Positions 24,834 to 36,032 of a DNA stretch of 64,000 nucleotides are shown one piece after another. The stretch's first letter is position 1. Each line of letters opens with the position of its first letter. The stretch is from Flagellimonas flava (GTDB lineage: Bacteria > Bacteroidota > Bacteroidia > Flavobacteriales > Flavobacteriaceae). The notes below the pieces were generated by a model that did no database searches, was not told the DNA's origin, and saw only the letters and a list, made by a program, of their open reading frames with translations. Both the position numbers and the translations under genes were made by a program. Location: the NCBI RefSeq assembly GCF_900129665.1, contig NZ_FQWL01000002.1:434001-498000 (forward strand), given 5' to 3'.

Positions 24834-26624
24834 ATGAAGATTATTTTTTCCGCTGTCCTGCTTCTTGCCGCTTCATGGATTTCTGCACAGACCAATTCCT
24901 ATGGGATTTCATTTGAAAACGCGGTTCACCATGAAGCAGTTATAACTGCAAGCTTTCCGCAGATTCAGCAGGACACCCTTTTTCTTAGAATGAGCCGAAC
25001 CTCTCCAGGAAGATACGCACTACATGAATTTGCCAAAAATGTATACGGCTTCAAGGCTATGGATGGGCAAGGAAAGTCACTTAACGTCTTTAGGCCAAAT
25101 CCATATGAATGGGCGGTTTCTGGCCATAATGGAACAGTGAATATCAGTTACATTCTTTTCGCAAATCGTGGGGATGGTACCTATTCCCAAATTGATGAAA
25201 CCCATGCCCATTTGAACATTCCCGCAACCTTTATGTATGCCCCTATCCTAGGTGATAGAAAAATTGAGGTAAACTTTGATCTTAGGGAAGACCTGAGCTG
25301 GAAAGTGGCAAGCCAGTTGCAGCATGTCTCCGGAACAACGTACTCCGCTCCGAACCTCTACTATTTTATGGACAGCCCTACCGAGTTGAGCAACTTTATG
25401 TTGAGATCTTTTGAATTGGACGGCCAAACCATCGAATTGGCCTTGCACCATAATGGAACAGAGGAAGAAGCGGATGCTTATTTTGAAAGTGTGAAGAAAA
25501 TCGTCTTGGCGGAAAAGGAGGTATATGGAGAACTTCCAAAGTTTGATTATGGTAGATATACCTTCTTAGCCTGTTACCTTCCAAATGCATCCGGTGACGG
25601 CATGGAACACAGAAATTCAACCATTCTTACAAGTACCCGAAGTTTGGCCAATGGCGGGATGAAGGGTAATCTTGGAACCGTATCCCATGAATTTTTTCAT
25701 GCTTGGAATGTTGAAAGGATTCGACCTAAATCCCTAGAACCGTTCAACTTTGAAGAGGCGAATATGAGCGGTGAATTGTGGTTTGCCGAGGGTTTTACCA
25801 GTTACTATACCAATTTAATCCTATGCAGGGCCGGATTGCTATCTCCGAAAGCATATGTGGAGGGGCTCACCGGCACTTTCAACTATGTCTGGAATTCCCC
25901 CGGGCGACAGTTTTTCAATCCTATAGAAATGAGTTACCAAGCTCCCTTTGTGGATGCTGCAACTTCTGTGGACCCCGTGAATCGGGGAAATACTTTTATT
26001 TCCTATTATTCGTATGGTAGTGCCTTGGGATTGGCTTTGGACCTTGCACTTCGACAAGAGGGTCTTAACCTTGACGATTACATGAAATTGGTCTGGGAGA
26101 AACACGGTAAAAACGAACAAAATTATATCATTCAAGATTTACATGAACTCCTTAACCAATATGCTGGAAAAGTTTTTGGCGACCATTTCTTCAACAGTTA
26201 TATCCATGCCAGCAAAATGCCGGATTATCTATCCCTATTCAACACAGCTGGCGTGGTGCTGAACCAGGCCGAAGACCTTGCTTTTTTCGGGTCCAGAGTA
26301 TCTGTATCGGAAAAAGGGGGTTCCATTTTACGAAATCCGACCATAGGTAGTCCAGCTTATAAAGCAGGGCTTGCCAAAGACGATCTTATGCTGAGTATTG
26401 GGGGTATTCCAATCGCCGAAGAGCAAAAGTTCAACGAATTTATAAGTCAGTTTGAGCTTGGAAGCCCTTTGGAAGTTCGATATATCCGTTTTGAACAGGA
26501 AAGAACGACTTCCATAGTTCTTGAGCCAAGCCCCTCTTATTCCATAAAGCTTATGGAGGATGCGGAAGAACAGCCCACTGCGGAAATGTTGGCTTTTCGT
26601 AAAGCATGGCTCAAAACAGAATAG
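24834..26624 (+). CDS. M61 family peptidase with PDZ domain
   Basis: The product, read from the ATG at 24834, has 596 residues and starts with signal peptide MKIIFSAVLLLAASWISAQ; an upstream ATG at 24801 would hide it. The zinc motif HExxH is H285-E-F-F-H289, followed by WNVERIRPK, with the third ligand Glu likely in WFAEGFTSYYTNL. A PDZ-like domain covers about residues 480-560 (GSPAYKAGLAKDDLMLSIGG). M61 includes glycyl aminopeptidases that favour Gly or Ala at the N-terminus. It should act in the periplasm or at the surface, and the acetyltransferase gene follows without any gap. Confidence 0.9.
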   Translation: MKIIFSAVLLLAASWISAQTNSYGISFENAVHHEAVITASFPQIQQDTLFLRMSRTSPGRYALHEFAKNVYGFKAMDGQGKSLNVFRPNPYEWAVSGHNGTVNISYILFANRGDGTYSQIDETHAHLNIPATFMYAPILGDRKIEVNFDLREDLSWKVASQLQHVSGTTYSAPNLYYFMDSPTELSNFMLRSFELDGQTIELALHHNGTEEEADAYFESVKKIVLAEKEVYGELPKFDYGRYTFLACYLPNASGDGMEHRNSTILTSTRSLANGGMKGNLGTVSHEFFHAWNVERIRPKSLEPFNFEEANMSGELWFAEGFTSYYTNLILCRAGLLSPKAYVEGLTGTFNYVWNSPGRQFFNPIEMSYQAPFVDAATSVDPVNRGNTFISYYSYGSALGLALDLALRQEGLNLDDYMKLVWEKHGKNEQNYIIQDLHELLNQYAGKVFGDHFFNSYIHASKMPDYLSLFNTAGVVLNQAEDLAFFGSRVSVSEKGGSILRNPTIGSPAYKAGLAKDDLMLSIGGIPIAEEQKFNEFISQFELGSPLEVRYIRFEQERTTSIVLEPSPSYSIKLMEDAEEQPTAEMLAFRKAWLKTE

Positions 26625-27155
26625 ATGATTACTTACCAACAGGTCACTTCCGATTGGCAGTTGCAACAGATTCTTTTGCTTCAACAAGAGAACCTACCTA
26701 AAAACCTAACTGCCGAAGCGATTAAAAATCAAGGATTTTTGACCGTAGAACACACTTACGAGGTGTTAGAGGAAATGAATTCTGAATGTGGGCATATAAT
26801 CGCCCTGGAGAACGAAAAACTTGTTGGTTATGCGCTGTGTATGCACCCGAAATTTGCACAGAGCATAGAAATCTTGAAACCCATGTTTCGAGAAATCAAT
26901 GCCGTTGTGGAAGGAAAGAAGAACTATATGGTCATGGGCCAAGTCTGTGTTTCCAAAAGTCATAGGGGAAAGGGTGTTTTCCGCGGTTTATATAAGGCAA
27001 TGAAAGAAAAATTGCCCCAAGGTATAGACACTATTATTACCGAAGTAGACGCCTCCAATCTGCGATCAATTCATGCCCATGAGGCCGTAGGATTCAGAGA
27101 ACTTAAAAGATACCTTGAGGATGGTCGGGAATGGGTCTTGATTGTTTTACAATAA
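26625..27155 (+). CDS. GNAT family N-acetyltransferase
   Basis: The 176-residue protein has the GNAT acetyl-CoA-binding site in MGQVCVSKSHRGKGVFRGLY (an R/Q-x-x-G-x-G/A type loop, here HRGKGV) and the late strand TEVDASNLRSIHAHEAVGF. Acceptor unknown; the family acetylates amines, antibiotics or protein N-termini. The ATG directly follows the M61 stop codon, so the two genes are likely co-transcribed, and a two-way terminator follows. Confidence 0.85.
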   Translation: MITYQQVTSDWQLQQILLLQQENLPKNLTAEAIKNQGFLTVEHTYEVLEEMNSECGHIIALENEKLVGYALCMHPKFAQSIEILKPMFREINAVVEGKKNYMVMGQVCVSKSHRGKGVFRGLYKAMKEKLPQGIDTIITEVDASNLRSIHAHEAVGFRELKRYLEDGREWVLIVLQ

Positions 27156-27157
27156 AA

Positions 27158-27185
27158 AAGCCGCTCTTTAGAGCGGCTTCTATTT
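27158..27185. terminator. Bidirectional terminator between GNAT gene and atpC
   Basis: AAGCCGCTCT and AGAGCGGCTT form a perfect 10-bp stem with a two-base loop. A-rich sequence on one side and T-rich on the other lets it serve both converging transcripts. Confidence 0.85.
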
Positions 27186-27200
27186 TATTCAGAAATTGGC

Positions 27201-27479
27201 TTAATCTGCCAATACGATAACTTTATTATCTTTCATTTCAATGGTTCCACTGGTAATATCCAATACCGTTTCCCCATTGGACCCTTTAGAGAATTTTGAT
27301 TGAAACTCCTCCTCAATAGTAATATCGCCCTGTACCTTAACCGTTCCTTTTTGTAATAAGGAAACAATAGGTGCGTGATTTTGCAACATCTGGAACTCTC
27401 CATTGATGCCCGGCACGGTGACTGAAGTCACCTCTCCGGCAAAAAGGGTTGCTTCTGGTGATACTATTTCTAAGTACAT
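27201..27479 (-). CDS. atpC: F0F1 ATP synthase epsilon subunit, short form
   Basis: The 92-residue protein matches the beta-sandwich N-terminal domain of the epsilon subunit (SPEATLFAGEVTSVTVPGING, then FQMLQNHAPIVSLLQKGTV). The usual length is about 130; the C-terminal helical pair, which inhibits ATP hydrolysis in E. coli and Bacillus, is absent. As I recall, this short form is normal in Bacteroidota. It follows atpD after 88 bases. The other ATP synthase genes are not in the window, which fits the separate atpDC location seen in many flavobacteria. Confidence 0.93.
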   Translation of the reverse strand: MYLEIVSPEATLFAGEVTSVTVPGINGEFQMLQNHAPIVSLLQKGTVKVQGDITIEEEFQSKFSKGSNGETVLDITSGTIEMKDNKVIVLAD

Positions 27480-27567
27480 ATCTTTTAAACTATGAGTGGT
27501 GAGTTACGAGCGATACATTTCAGATTTTAGTAAACTCTGAACTTTACATTCCTAACCCTTAACTTAT

Positions 27568-29151
<1,584 letters not shown>

Positions 29152-29190
29152 TTAAACGAAAACTTAAAAACCGCTTTTTTTAGCAACAAA

Positions 29191-29217
29191 AAGGGCACCG
29201 TTTTTACCGGTGCCCTT
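29191..29217 (-). terminator. Intrinsic terminator of the TonB receptor gene
   Basis: AAGGGCACCG and CGGTGCCCTT make a perfect 10-bp stem with a 7-base loop, and T residues follow in the minus direction. It is located 22 bases after the receptor stop codon. Confidence 0.85.
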
Positions 29218-29238
29218 TATCTTATTTCTTAGGTGCTC

Positions 29239-32001
29239 TTATGGATTAATTGTCCACGAGACATAGTAGATTGAACCAACGTTTCCGGTTCCTATGGCTT
29301 GGAAATATTCTTCAGCCAAAAGGTTTGAACCGCCTGCCTTGAATACCGACTTTATACTTGGTACCGCATAATTGATTTGGGCATCCAAAACCGTAAAGGA
29401 AGGAACATCTCCATCAGCAAAGGTGGCCTCCCAGAAAAAGGCATCACTCCATCTGTAGTTTACGTTGAATCCGAAATTCTTGAACAACTCTGTATTACCA
29501 AAGGAGGCTTTCACCCTATGCTTTGGTGTGTTGAAATTGGTTTCAAAATCAGGGAATCGTTCCTTATCAAAATCCAATTCAGCATAGGTATAGTTTACAC
29601 CCAAATCAAAATTTCCAAAGATTTTGGTATCCACTCCTATAGTACCACCCCAAGAGTTGATATCAGCTGAAGAATTGGTATAGGTTTGATACGGTTGTCT
29701 ATCGCCATTTTGCAATGCCAGTAAGGAAAGAGCATTATCACCCGCAGTACCGTAGAAAGGCACCAAAACCGTTACGGTTGCAATGAAGTCCTTATATCTA
29801 TTGTAGTATCCGCTCATGTCCACGGTAAACTTGCCTATTTGCCCACGATAACCTCCTTCAAAGGTGGTAATTTCCTCAGGCTTGATAATCGAAGTATTCG
29901 CCACTTCCGGAGCCCCGCTCAAAACAGAATTCAATGAATATGCGTTTTCATATGCTGCTCTACCAACAATATCCACAGTAGATTGTCCTATAAGATCCTG
30001 TCCACTTTGAGAAACATTAAATGTCCTAACATCCCGATCCAAGTTCGCTGGCGCAGAACCCACTAAAATAGCTGAACCCGCATTCAGACCAATAAACAAA
30101 TCTTGGGTCGTTGGGTTTCTAAAACCTTGCTGAGCCGAAACACGGAAATTGTGATTTCTATTTTCGCCTGCTGTATAAGAAAGTGCTACCCGTGGAGAAA
30201 CAAACCCATCGAAGAACTCATTCTTGTCATATCTTCCAGATCCGGTAAATTTGAACCGATCGTCCATGAACTTCTTTTGAAGTTGTACGTAGGCACCATA
30301 TTCATTGTATTTGATGGGACCATCGAAATCGGTAAAAATTGTTCCCCCAGAATTCAGTTCATACTCTCTAAACGAACCACCAACTTGAATATCTGCCCAA
30401 TCGTCTATAAGATGGGCCAGATTGTAGTTACCGTTTACGTGTCTAAATTTGGTATTGTCAATAAATTTAGCTCCAGTTGATAAATCACCATCGTTGATTA
30501 CTTGATTAAACGCACTTTGGAAGGCTGGTGTTCCAGGAACAAGTCTACCCGTATCAGCAGCTTGTCTTGCAGCGGCATGCGCCGCGGTTGAAGCCTGCTC
30601 TGGCGTCAACCCACCTTGCTGAATCCCTCCCAAATAGGTCGGTATATAAGTTCCAGCATATTCCGTGAACCATTGTGTATCCGATTTCCATCTTCGGTTT
30701 ACATTAATTGCGGTAAAACGCGTATCATAGGAATCTCCAGAGTTTTCTGTCGTGATGTATCCTCTTAGGAAAAAGTTCTTGTTTCTAAACTCCAATTTGT
30801 GCTGCTGAAGAATAAAATTCTTTACGCTATATCTATTGGCCCCTTGATAAATGGTGTTACCACGTCCAACCCTTCCGTTGTAAATGATTTCAAAATCGTC
30901 TGCGAAAGGTCTATAATAGACAGAGAAATCAGTTTTCACACTTTCTGCATTATAATCCACCAAATCACTTTCTGCGTAACCTGTTCTAGAGACATTGGCT
31001 GTTCCAACAGTTCCGGTTGGCAATCCAGCGGCCGCATCAAAATTCAAAAGGGTGGTAACCTCATCACCATAGATGTTTAGACCATTGTAGTTTGGATCTG
31101 TTCTATCTGCACCCAAATTAGAAAGATCCAATGTATTTACTGCATGCCAATCCTCACCTTTCAAGAATGAAAGGTTGGCTTTAATTGCCAATTTATCGCT
31201 TAAGGCGTGGGCCACGCGAATCCCAAAATCATAATAATTGTTGTCCCCAGCTGCTTCCTGCGAAGTTATCCCAGTTTTTCCATAGGCACTAATCCCTTGA
31301 AAATCGAACGGACTCTTACTCTGCATGAACAAAATACCATTAAATGCACCAGCTCCATAAAGGGCGGAAGAGGCACCTGGAAGGATTTCAACGCTCTGTA
31401 CTTCCAATTCCGACATACCCACCAAGTTCCCCAAAACAAAATTCAGACCTGGGGCGGAATTGTCCATTCCGTCCACCAATTGCAAGAACCTATTATTGGC
31501 AAAGGTTGCAAAACCCCTTGTATTAATGGATTGAAAAGTTAAACTGTTGGTGTTGATGTCAACTCCTTTTAAATTCTGTAGGCCACCATAGAATGATTCG
31601 GCCGTGGTGTTTTTAATTTCCTTTAAACCGAAACGTTCCACGGAAACAGGAGATTCAAATATCCGTTCCGGGGTTCTGGAGGCCGATATCACAATCTCAT
31701 CCAAGATGGTAGAGGCTTCTGTCATTGTAACAGCCAACGTTTGGTTGTTAGAAGTTACACTGGATACAATTTCTGCAAATCCGATAGCGGTAAAACGAAG
31801 CTGAAAAGGGGGTTCTTCGGAGGTATTAAAGGTGAAATTTCCATCAAAATCCGTAGTGGTTCCCTCTGCTTTTCCTACCAAGACCACATTGGCTCCTGGA
31901 ATAGGTTCATTGTTTTCATCAACTACTTTTCCCTGCACAGTGGTTTGGGCATAGGAAGCGGCTCCAAACAACATCAGGGAAAGGATTATTAATCTTTTCA
32001 T
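29239..32001 (-). CDS. TonB-dependent outer-membrane receptor with carboxypeptidase-like domain
   Basis: The 920-residue receptor starts with signal peptide MKRLIILSLMLFGAASYAQ, then a carboxypeptidase regulatory-like domain at about 21-105 (VQGKVVDENNEPIPGANVVL), a plug domain at about 120-235 (LQNLKGVDINTNS, then LPGASSALYGAGAFNGILFM), and a long beta-barrel. Such receptors import oligosaccharides, peptides or metal chelates, powered by TonB. There is no SusD-like partner beside it, so glycan uptake of the SusCD type is not supported, and the substrate is unknown. The gene is single, with its own terminator. Confidence 0.9.
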   Translation of the reverse strand: MKRLIILSLMLFGAASYAQTTVQGKVVDENNEPIPGANVVLVGKAEGTTTDFDGNFTFNTSEEPPFQLRFTAIGFAEIVSSVTSNNQTLAVTMTEASTILDEIVISASRTPERIFESPVSVERFGLKEIKNTTAESFYGGLQNLKGVDINTNSLTFQSINTRGFATFANNRFLQLVDGMDNSAPGLNFVLGNLVGMSELEVQSVEILPGASSALYGAGAFNGILFMQSKSPFDFQGISAYGKTGITSQEAAGDNNYYDFGIRVAHALSDKLAIKANLSFLKGEDWHAVNTLDLSNLGADRTDPNYNGLNIYGDEVTTLLNFDAAAGLPTGTVGTANVSRTGYAESDLVDYNAESVKTDFSVYYRPFADDFEIIYNGRVGRGNTIYQGANRYSVKNFILQQHKLEFRNKNFFLRGYITTENSGDSYDTRFTAINVNRRWKSDTQWFTEYAGTYIPTYLGGIQQGGLTPEQASTAAHAAARQAADTGRLVPGTPAFQSAFNQVINDGDLSTGAKFIDNTKFRHVNGNYNLAHLIDDWADIQVGGSFREYELNSGGTIFTDFDGPIKYNEYGAYVQLQKKFMDDRFKFTGSGRYDKNEFFDGFVSPRVALSYTAGENRNHNFRVSAQQGFRNPTTQDLFIGLNAGSAILVGSAPANLDRDVRTFNVSQSGQDLIGQSTVDIVGRAAYENAYSLNSVLSGAPEVANTSIIKPEEITTFEGGYRGQIGKFTVDMSGYYNRYKDFIATVTVLVPFYGTAGDNALSLLALQNGDRQPYQTYTNSSADINSWGGTIGVDTKIFGNFDLGVNYTYAELDFDKERFPDFETNFNTPKHRVKASFGNTELFKNFGFNVNYRWSDAFFWEATFADGDVPSFTVLDAQINYAVPSIKSVFKAGGSNLLAEEYFQAIGTGNVGSIYYVSWTINP

Positions 32002-32128
32002 CAGCTTATAATTTGAGTTAAATTAGTTTTAAAAGTACGTAAAGTATTGAGGGCGGAAGATACATTTTTTTTCATTTGATTTCGATAAAATCAAAAAAAA
32101 TTATGCATGCATAGTAATTTTTTGCTAA

Positions 32129-32154
32129 AAAATGGCATATATATCTACCATTTT
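32129..32154 (-). terminator. Possible weak terminator of glmS
   Basis: AAAATGG and CCATTTT pair over 7 bp with a 12-base loop, followed in the minus direction by a T run. It is A+T-rich, so stability is low. A longer near-palindrome centred on TGCATGCA lies next to it at about 32094-32123. Confidence 0.4.
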
Positions 32155-32210
32155 AACAAAAAAACTGCTAAAAAAAGAAGGGATTTTAAAGAATTATGGA
32201 TTTCACCAGG

Positions 32211-34058
32211 TCACTCTACGGTAACCGATTTGGCCAGGTTCCGTGGCTGATCCACATTGCAACCTCTCATTACAGCGATGTGGTATGACAGTAGCTGAAG
32301 CGGTATGGTTGTAAGCAACGGACTTAAACTTTCGGATACCTCGGGCACCTCAATAACATGGTCGGCAAGTTCTTTTACCTGAACATCACCTTCGGTGACA
32401 ATGGCAATGATTCTTCCGCTTCTGGATTTGATTTCCTGAATATTACTTACCACCTTTTCATAGTGTCCTTTTTTGGTAGCAATGACCACAACTGGCATTT
32501 GCTCATCAATCAAGGCAATGGGACCGTGCTTCATTTCGGCAGCCGGATATCCTTCTGCATGAATGTAGCTGATTTCCTTTAGTTTCAAGGCACCTTCCAA
32601 AGCTACCGGGAAGTTGTATCCCCTGCCCAAATAAAGGCAATTTGAAGAATCCTTATAGATTTCGGAAATCTGCTCAACAAGTTCATTGGATTCCAAGGAC
32701 TTTTCAACCTTAGCCGGGATACTCTCCAATTCGGTTAAAATTTCATGGTACTTCGATTCCGAAAAAACACCTTTTTCATGGGCCAATTTTAAAGCCACCA
32801 AAGTAAGAACGGTAATCTGGGTAGTAAATGCTTTGGTTGAGGCAACTCCAATTTCCGGGCCAGCATGGGTATAGGCCCCAGCATGGGTTTCTCTAGCAAT
32901 CGAAGATCCTACCACATTACATACCCCGAAGACAAATGCTCCTTTCTCCTTTGCCAGTTTTATGGCCGCAAGGGTATCTGCGGTCTCTCCGGATTGAGAG
33001 ATGGCTATGAGCACGTCGTTTTCTGTAATGACAGGGTTTCTATATCGGAACTCAGAGGCATACTCCACTTCAACCGGGATTCTTGCCAAATCCTCAAAAA
33101 TATATTCAGCTACCAATCCGGCATGCCATGAGGTTCCACAGGCCACAATGATAATTCGGTTCGCATTAAGGAATTTCTCCAAGTGCTGATCTATCCCGGC
33201 CATTTTTATAATACCCTGATCAGCCAAAAGCCGTCCTCGGTAGGTATCCAAAATGGCTCTAGGTTGTTCGTAAATCTCCTTGAGCATAAAATGCTCATAA
33301 CCTCCCTTTTCAATTTCTTCAAGGTTCATTTGAAGTTCCAAAATATTAGGGTAGGCGATGGCATCATCCTTTATTTTGCGAAGCTTGATCTCTTTACCAA
33401 TTCTAATAATCGCCATTTCTTCATCTTCCAGATATACCGCATTATTGGTAAACTCGATAAATGGAGATGCATCAGATGCGATGAAATATTCGTTCTCCCC
33501 TATTCCTATTGCCAAGGGGCTTCCAAGTTTAGCTACTACAATTTCGTCTGGTTTGTTCTTGTCAAAAACGGCAATAGCGTATGCACCAACCACTTGGTTC
33601 AATGCAATTTGAACAGCTTGACCCAACTTTACACCTTCTTTCTTTTTGACTTCTTCAATAAGGTTCACCAACACCTCTGTATCGGTATCCGACTCAAAAG
33701 TGTAACCACGTTCGATCAACGCTTTTTTAATGGACTCATAATTCTCAATGATTCCGTTATGTATAATTACCAGGTCTCCAGAGTTGGAATAGTGCGGATG
33801 CGAGTTTACGTCATTTGGCACCCCGTGTGTTGCCCAGCGGGTATGTCCCAAACCGAGTTTTCCGTTCGTATCGATTGTGGCCTTACTTTTTCTTTTAAGG
33901 TCTTCCACTTTTCCTTTGGTTTTGGACAGGTGGGTATCCTCGCCATCAAAGAGCACAATTCCTGCGCTATCATAACCACGATATTCAAGTCGCTGTAGTC
34001 CTTTTATTATAATTGGATAAGCGTCTCTATGTCCAATATATCCCACAATTCCACACAT
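32211..34058 (-). CDS. glmS: Glutamine-fructose-6-phosphate aminotransferase GlmS
   Basis: The 615-residue enzyme makes glucosamine-6-phosphate, the first step toward UDP-GlcNAc for peptidoglycan and lipopolysaccharide. The N-terminal amidotransferase starts MCGIVGYIGHRDAYP with Cys2 as nucleophile; later blocks are TRWATHGVPNDVNSHPH and NGIIENYESIK. The sugar-binding SIS domains include ACGTSWHAGLVAEYIFE, ISQSGETADTLAAI and EGALKLKEISYIHAEGY. The C-terminus DQPRNLAKSVTVE is canonical. No glmS ribozyme is seen upstream. It follows the DUF4270 gene by 112 bases. Confidence 0.98.
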   Translation of the reverse strand: MCGIVGYIGHRDAYPIIIKGLQRLEYRGYDSAGIVLFDGEDTHLSKTKGKVEDLKRKSKATIDTNGKLGLGHTRWATHGVPNDVNSHPHYSNSGDLVIIHNGIIENYESIKKALIERGYTFESDTDTEVLVNLIEEVKKKEGVKLGQAVQIALNQVVGAYAIAVFDKNKPDEIVVAKLGSPLAIGIGENEYFIASDASPFIEFTNNAVYLEDEEMAIIRIGKEIKLRKIKDDAIAYPNILELQMNLEEIEKGGYEHFMLKEIYEQPRAILDTYRGRLLADQGIIKMAGIDQHLEKFLNANRIIIVACGTSWHAGLVAEYIFEDLARIPVEVEYASEFRYRNPVITENDVLIAISQSGETADTLAAIKLAKEKGAFVFGVCNVVGSSIARETHAGAYTHAGPEIGVASTKAFTTQITVLTLVALKLAHEKGVFSESKYHEILTELESIPAKVEKSLESNELVEQISEIYKDSSNCLYLGRGYNFPVALEGALKLKEISYIHAEGYPAAEMKHGPIALIDEQMPVVVIATKKGHYEKVVSNIQEIKSRSGRIIAIVTEGDVQVKELADHVIEVPEVSESLSPLLTTIPLQLLSYHIAVMRGCNVDQPRNLAKSVTVE

Positions 34059-34170
34059 AAGACCAGTATTTACAAATTAATGATAGTGTTTGGCTGTAAA
34101 TTTAACTCCCATTTAGATAAAGTAGGAAGTCTCTACCGCTATACAACGAAAAAAATCTATGAATGGTATG

Positions 34171-36027
34171 CTAATTGGCCTCTGTGAAGAAAATCTCCAG
34201 TTTTAATCGCTTGTCCTCTGGAACATCATCCCCATTACCATAAAGCACGGTTCCCAAAGGGTTAATGGTAGACATAATCGGAATTTCTATCTGACCCATA
34301 GCAGTGCTCATTGCATCCTGGACCCGTCCATCCACAATATTGGATGTCAGGGTAAGTCCCAATGTTGCGTTTGTGGAATCCCTGACAATAATATTATTGA
34401 TATGATCCGTTATCCTAACCTTGTAGCTTACTCCACGTCCAGATTCCTTCTGAAGTATCCCATCGAAATCCAGAAATCTCCCCAAAGGTTCATTGGTTTC
34501 CCCTCTTTCATTTGCGGGGTCGAAAATAGCCAAATCGGTTTCCGCATTGTATACATAAATCCTCGGAGGGTCAATAGCTGAACTTCCAACGGTGGCCTGA
34601 TCGATATAAAAGACCAAATTGGCCTCATTGATAATCCAATTGTTCTGTTTAATCTGATTGATGATATCCGCTCCCCCATTAACCGTCTCCTCAAATAAGC
34701 GGAGTTCAGTAAAGGTTCTGGTTCCGCCTTTTGTATAAATCCTGTTTGCAGGATCTTCACTGTCCAGAGCATTTAGCACCTCTCCGACAAAGGGCGCATC
34801 TTCAAAGGTATTGACCGCGTTACCAAGAATATTTCCATTGTTGTCAGCCGTTATCAAATTCATCACCACGCTACGCTCCACAGTTTCAACAGCTTCATCT
34901 GTAGTGTTATAATCCTGGAAATCATAGGTAATGGTAATGTTTGCCTGCGTAAGGTCAAACAAGAACATTAATTGTGAATCCTCAGGCATGGTCAATTGGA
35001 TGCCCCTGAAATAATCTCTAAAGTTAGCAAGGCTCAACAATTCAGATTGTCCCTCCTTATCCAATATTTCTTGAAAAAATTCAGTTCTCAACGCAATTCG
35101 AATACCGGGCGCCAAAGTTCTACTGGCATCAATCATCTCTGATTCATCAGTTTCCGTTTCCGGATCATCTTCAAACTCAAACACGTGTTCCAAATTATCA
35201 AACATCACCGGGCCTTCCTCAGGATTTTGGGAATCATAGAATACATCAGAAGTAAACCCAGAAAAATCTTGGTCTGAAAAATATTCTTGGGCCTCTTCAA
35301 AATTTGCGTTTGGATCCAAATCCCTTAGAAAGAATGTGGAACGCTCCACTCTTAGGTCAAAACTACCCTCTATCATAGGTTTTTCAATCACAAGGCCTGG
35401 CCCCCAAATACTATCAAGGTCAAATCGCCTAGCAAAGGAATTGGATATGAAATCATCCCCAGTTCCATCGTCATCTGGATCAAGGGGGTTAGAACCATTA
35501 ATACGTTCTTGATTATCACTTACACCATCACCATCCGAGTCGGAACTTGGATCACCTGAATCTGCATCAAAGAGATCATCCACTCCATCCCCGTCACTAT
35601 CCTTTAAAGAGCTTGGTGGTAACTGAAAAGGAATGTACAAATAAACTTCCTTGACGGTCTCATTTTCAGGTATGGTACTTTCAGAATCATCATTATCAGC
35701 ATTATCCTCAACTGCTTGGGACGAATCTCCAAAGGTGGGATTGGTACCCCCTCCCGGTAAAGATACCTGAGACACTATTCTGGCAACCCTTCTGCCATAG
35801 ACCGGATCATCAAATGTTCCTAATTGGTATAAGGGTAATCTATTGGTCTGAACTGCGGATATTCCTTTGTTAAATGCAAATACATCATACTCCACCTTAC
35901 CATTGGTAAAGGGTTCTCCGGCCACAACACCCTCTCCAATGGTGCCTAATTCCTCTTCACAGGACGTGATTAAAAAAAATAAAGCTCCAACCAAGGCCGA
36001 AACTTTGAAAATCCTTAAAAATTTCAT
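34171..36027 (-). CDS. DUF4270 lipoprotein with Ca-binding-type repeats
   Basis: The 618-residue lipoprotein has Cys23 as lipid acceptor ([10 protein letters not shown]) and the DUF4270 pattern, with [20 protein letters not shown] near residue 70. Residues about 142-192 hold Asp/Gly-rich repeats of thrombospondin type 3 style ([18 protein letters not shown] and DPDDDGTGD), which bind calcium in known proteins. The rest is beta-rich and unassigned. DUF4270 proteins commonly sit between glmS and the GT5/panC genes in flavobacteria, but the function is unknown; a surface location is likely. It begins five bases after the GT5-like gene. Confidence 0.85.
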   Translation of the reverse strand: MKFLRIFKVSALVGALFFLITSCEEELGTIGEGVVAGEPFTNGKVEYDVFAFNKGISAVQTNRLPLYQLGTFDDPVYGRRVARIVSQVSLPGGGTNPTFGDSSQAVEDNADNDDSESTIPENETVKEVYLYIPFQLPPSSLKDSDGDGVDDLFDADSGDPSSDSDGDGVSDNQERINGSNPLDPDDDGTGDDFISNSFARRFDLDSIWGPGLVIEKPMIEGSFDLRVERSTFFLRDLDPNANFEEAQEYFSDQDFSGFTSDVFYDSQNPEEGPVMFDNLEHVFEFEDDPETETDESEMIDASRTLAPGIRIALRTEFFQEILDKEGQSELLSLANFRDYFRGIQLTMPEDSQLMFLFDLTQANITITYDFQDYNTTDEAVETVERSVVMNLITADNNGNILGNAVNTFEDAPFVGEVLNALDSEDPANRIYTKGGTRTFTELRLFEETVNGGADIINQIKQNNWIINEANLVFYIDQATVGSSAIDPPRIYVYNAETDLAIFDPANERGETNEPLGRFLDFDGILQKESGRGVSYKVRITDHINNIIVRDSTNATLGLTLTSNIVDGRVQDAMSTAMGQIEIPIMSTINPLGTVLYGNGDDVPEDKRLKLEIFFTEAN

Positions 36028-36032
36028 GCAAT

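Noticed and set aside
32094..32123. A+T-rich near-palindrome around TGCATGCA
   Set aside because: Could be a hairpin, but its position between glmS and the TonB receptor and its low stability do not support a specific role beyond a possible weak terminator.
33183..33998. A 271-codon open frame on the plus strand
   Set aside because: It lies entirely opposite glmS, has no recognisable domain, and its composition is that of a reverse-strand shadow of a conserved gene.
34059..34170. glmS ribozyme/riboswitch
   Set aside because: The upstream gap is short and I see none of the conserved ribozyme core; that element is typical of Firmicutes.
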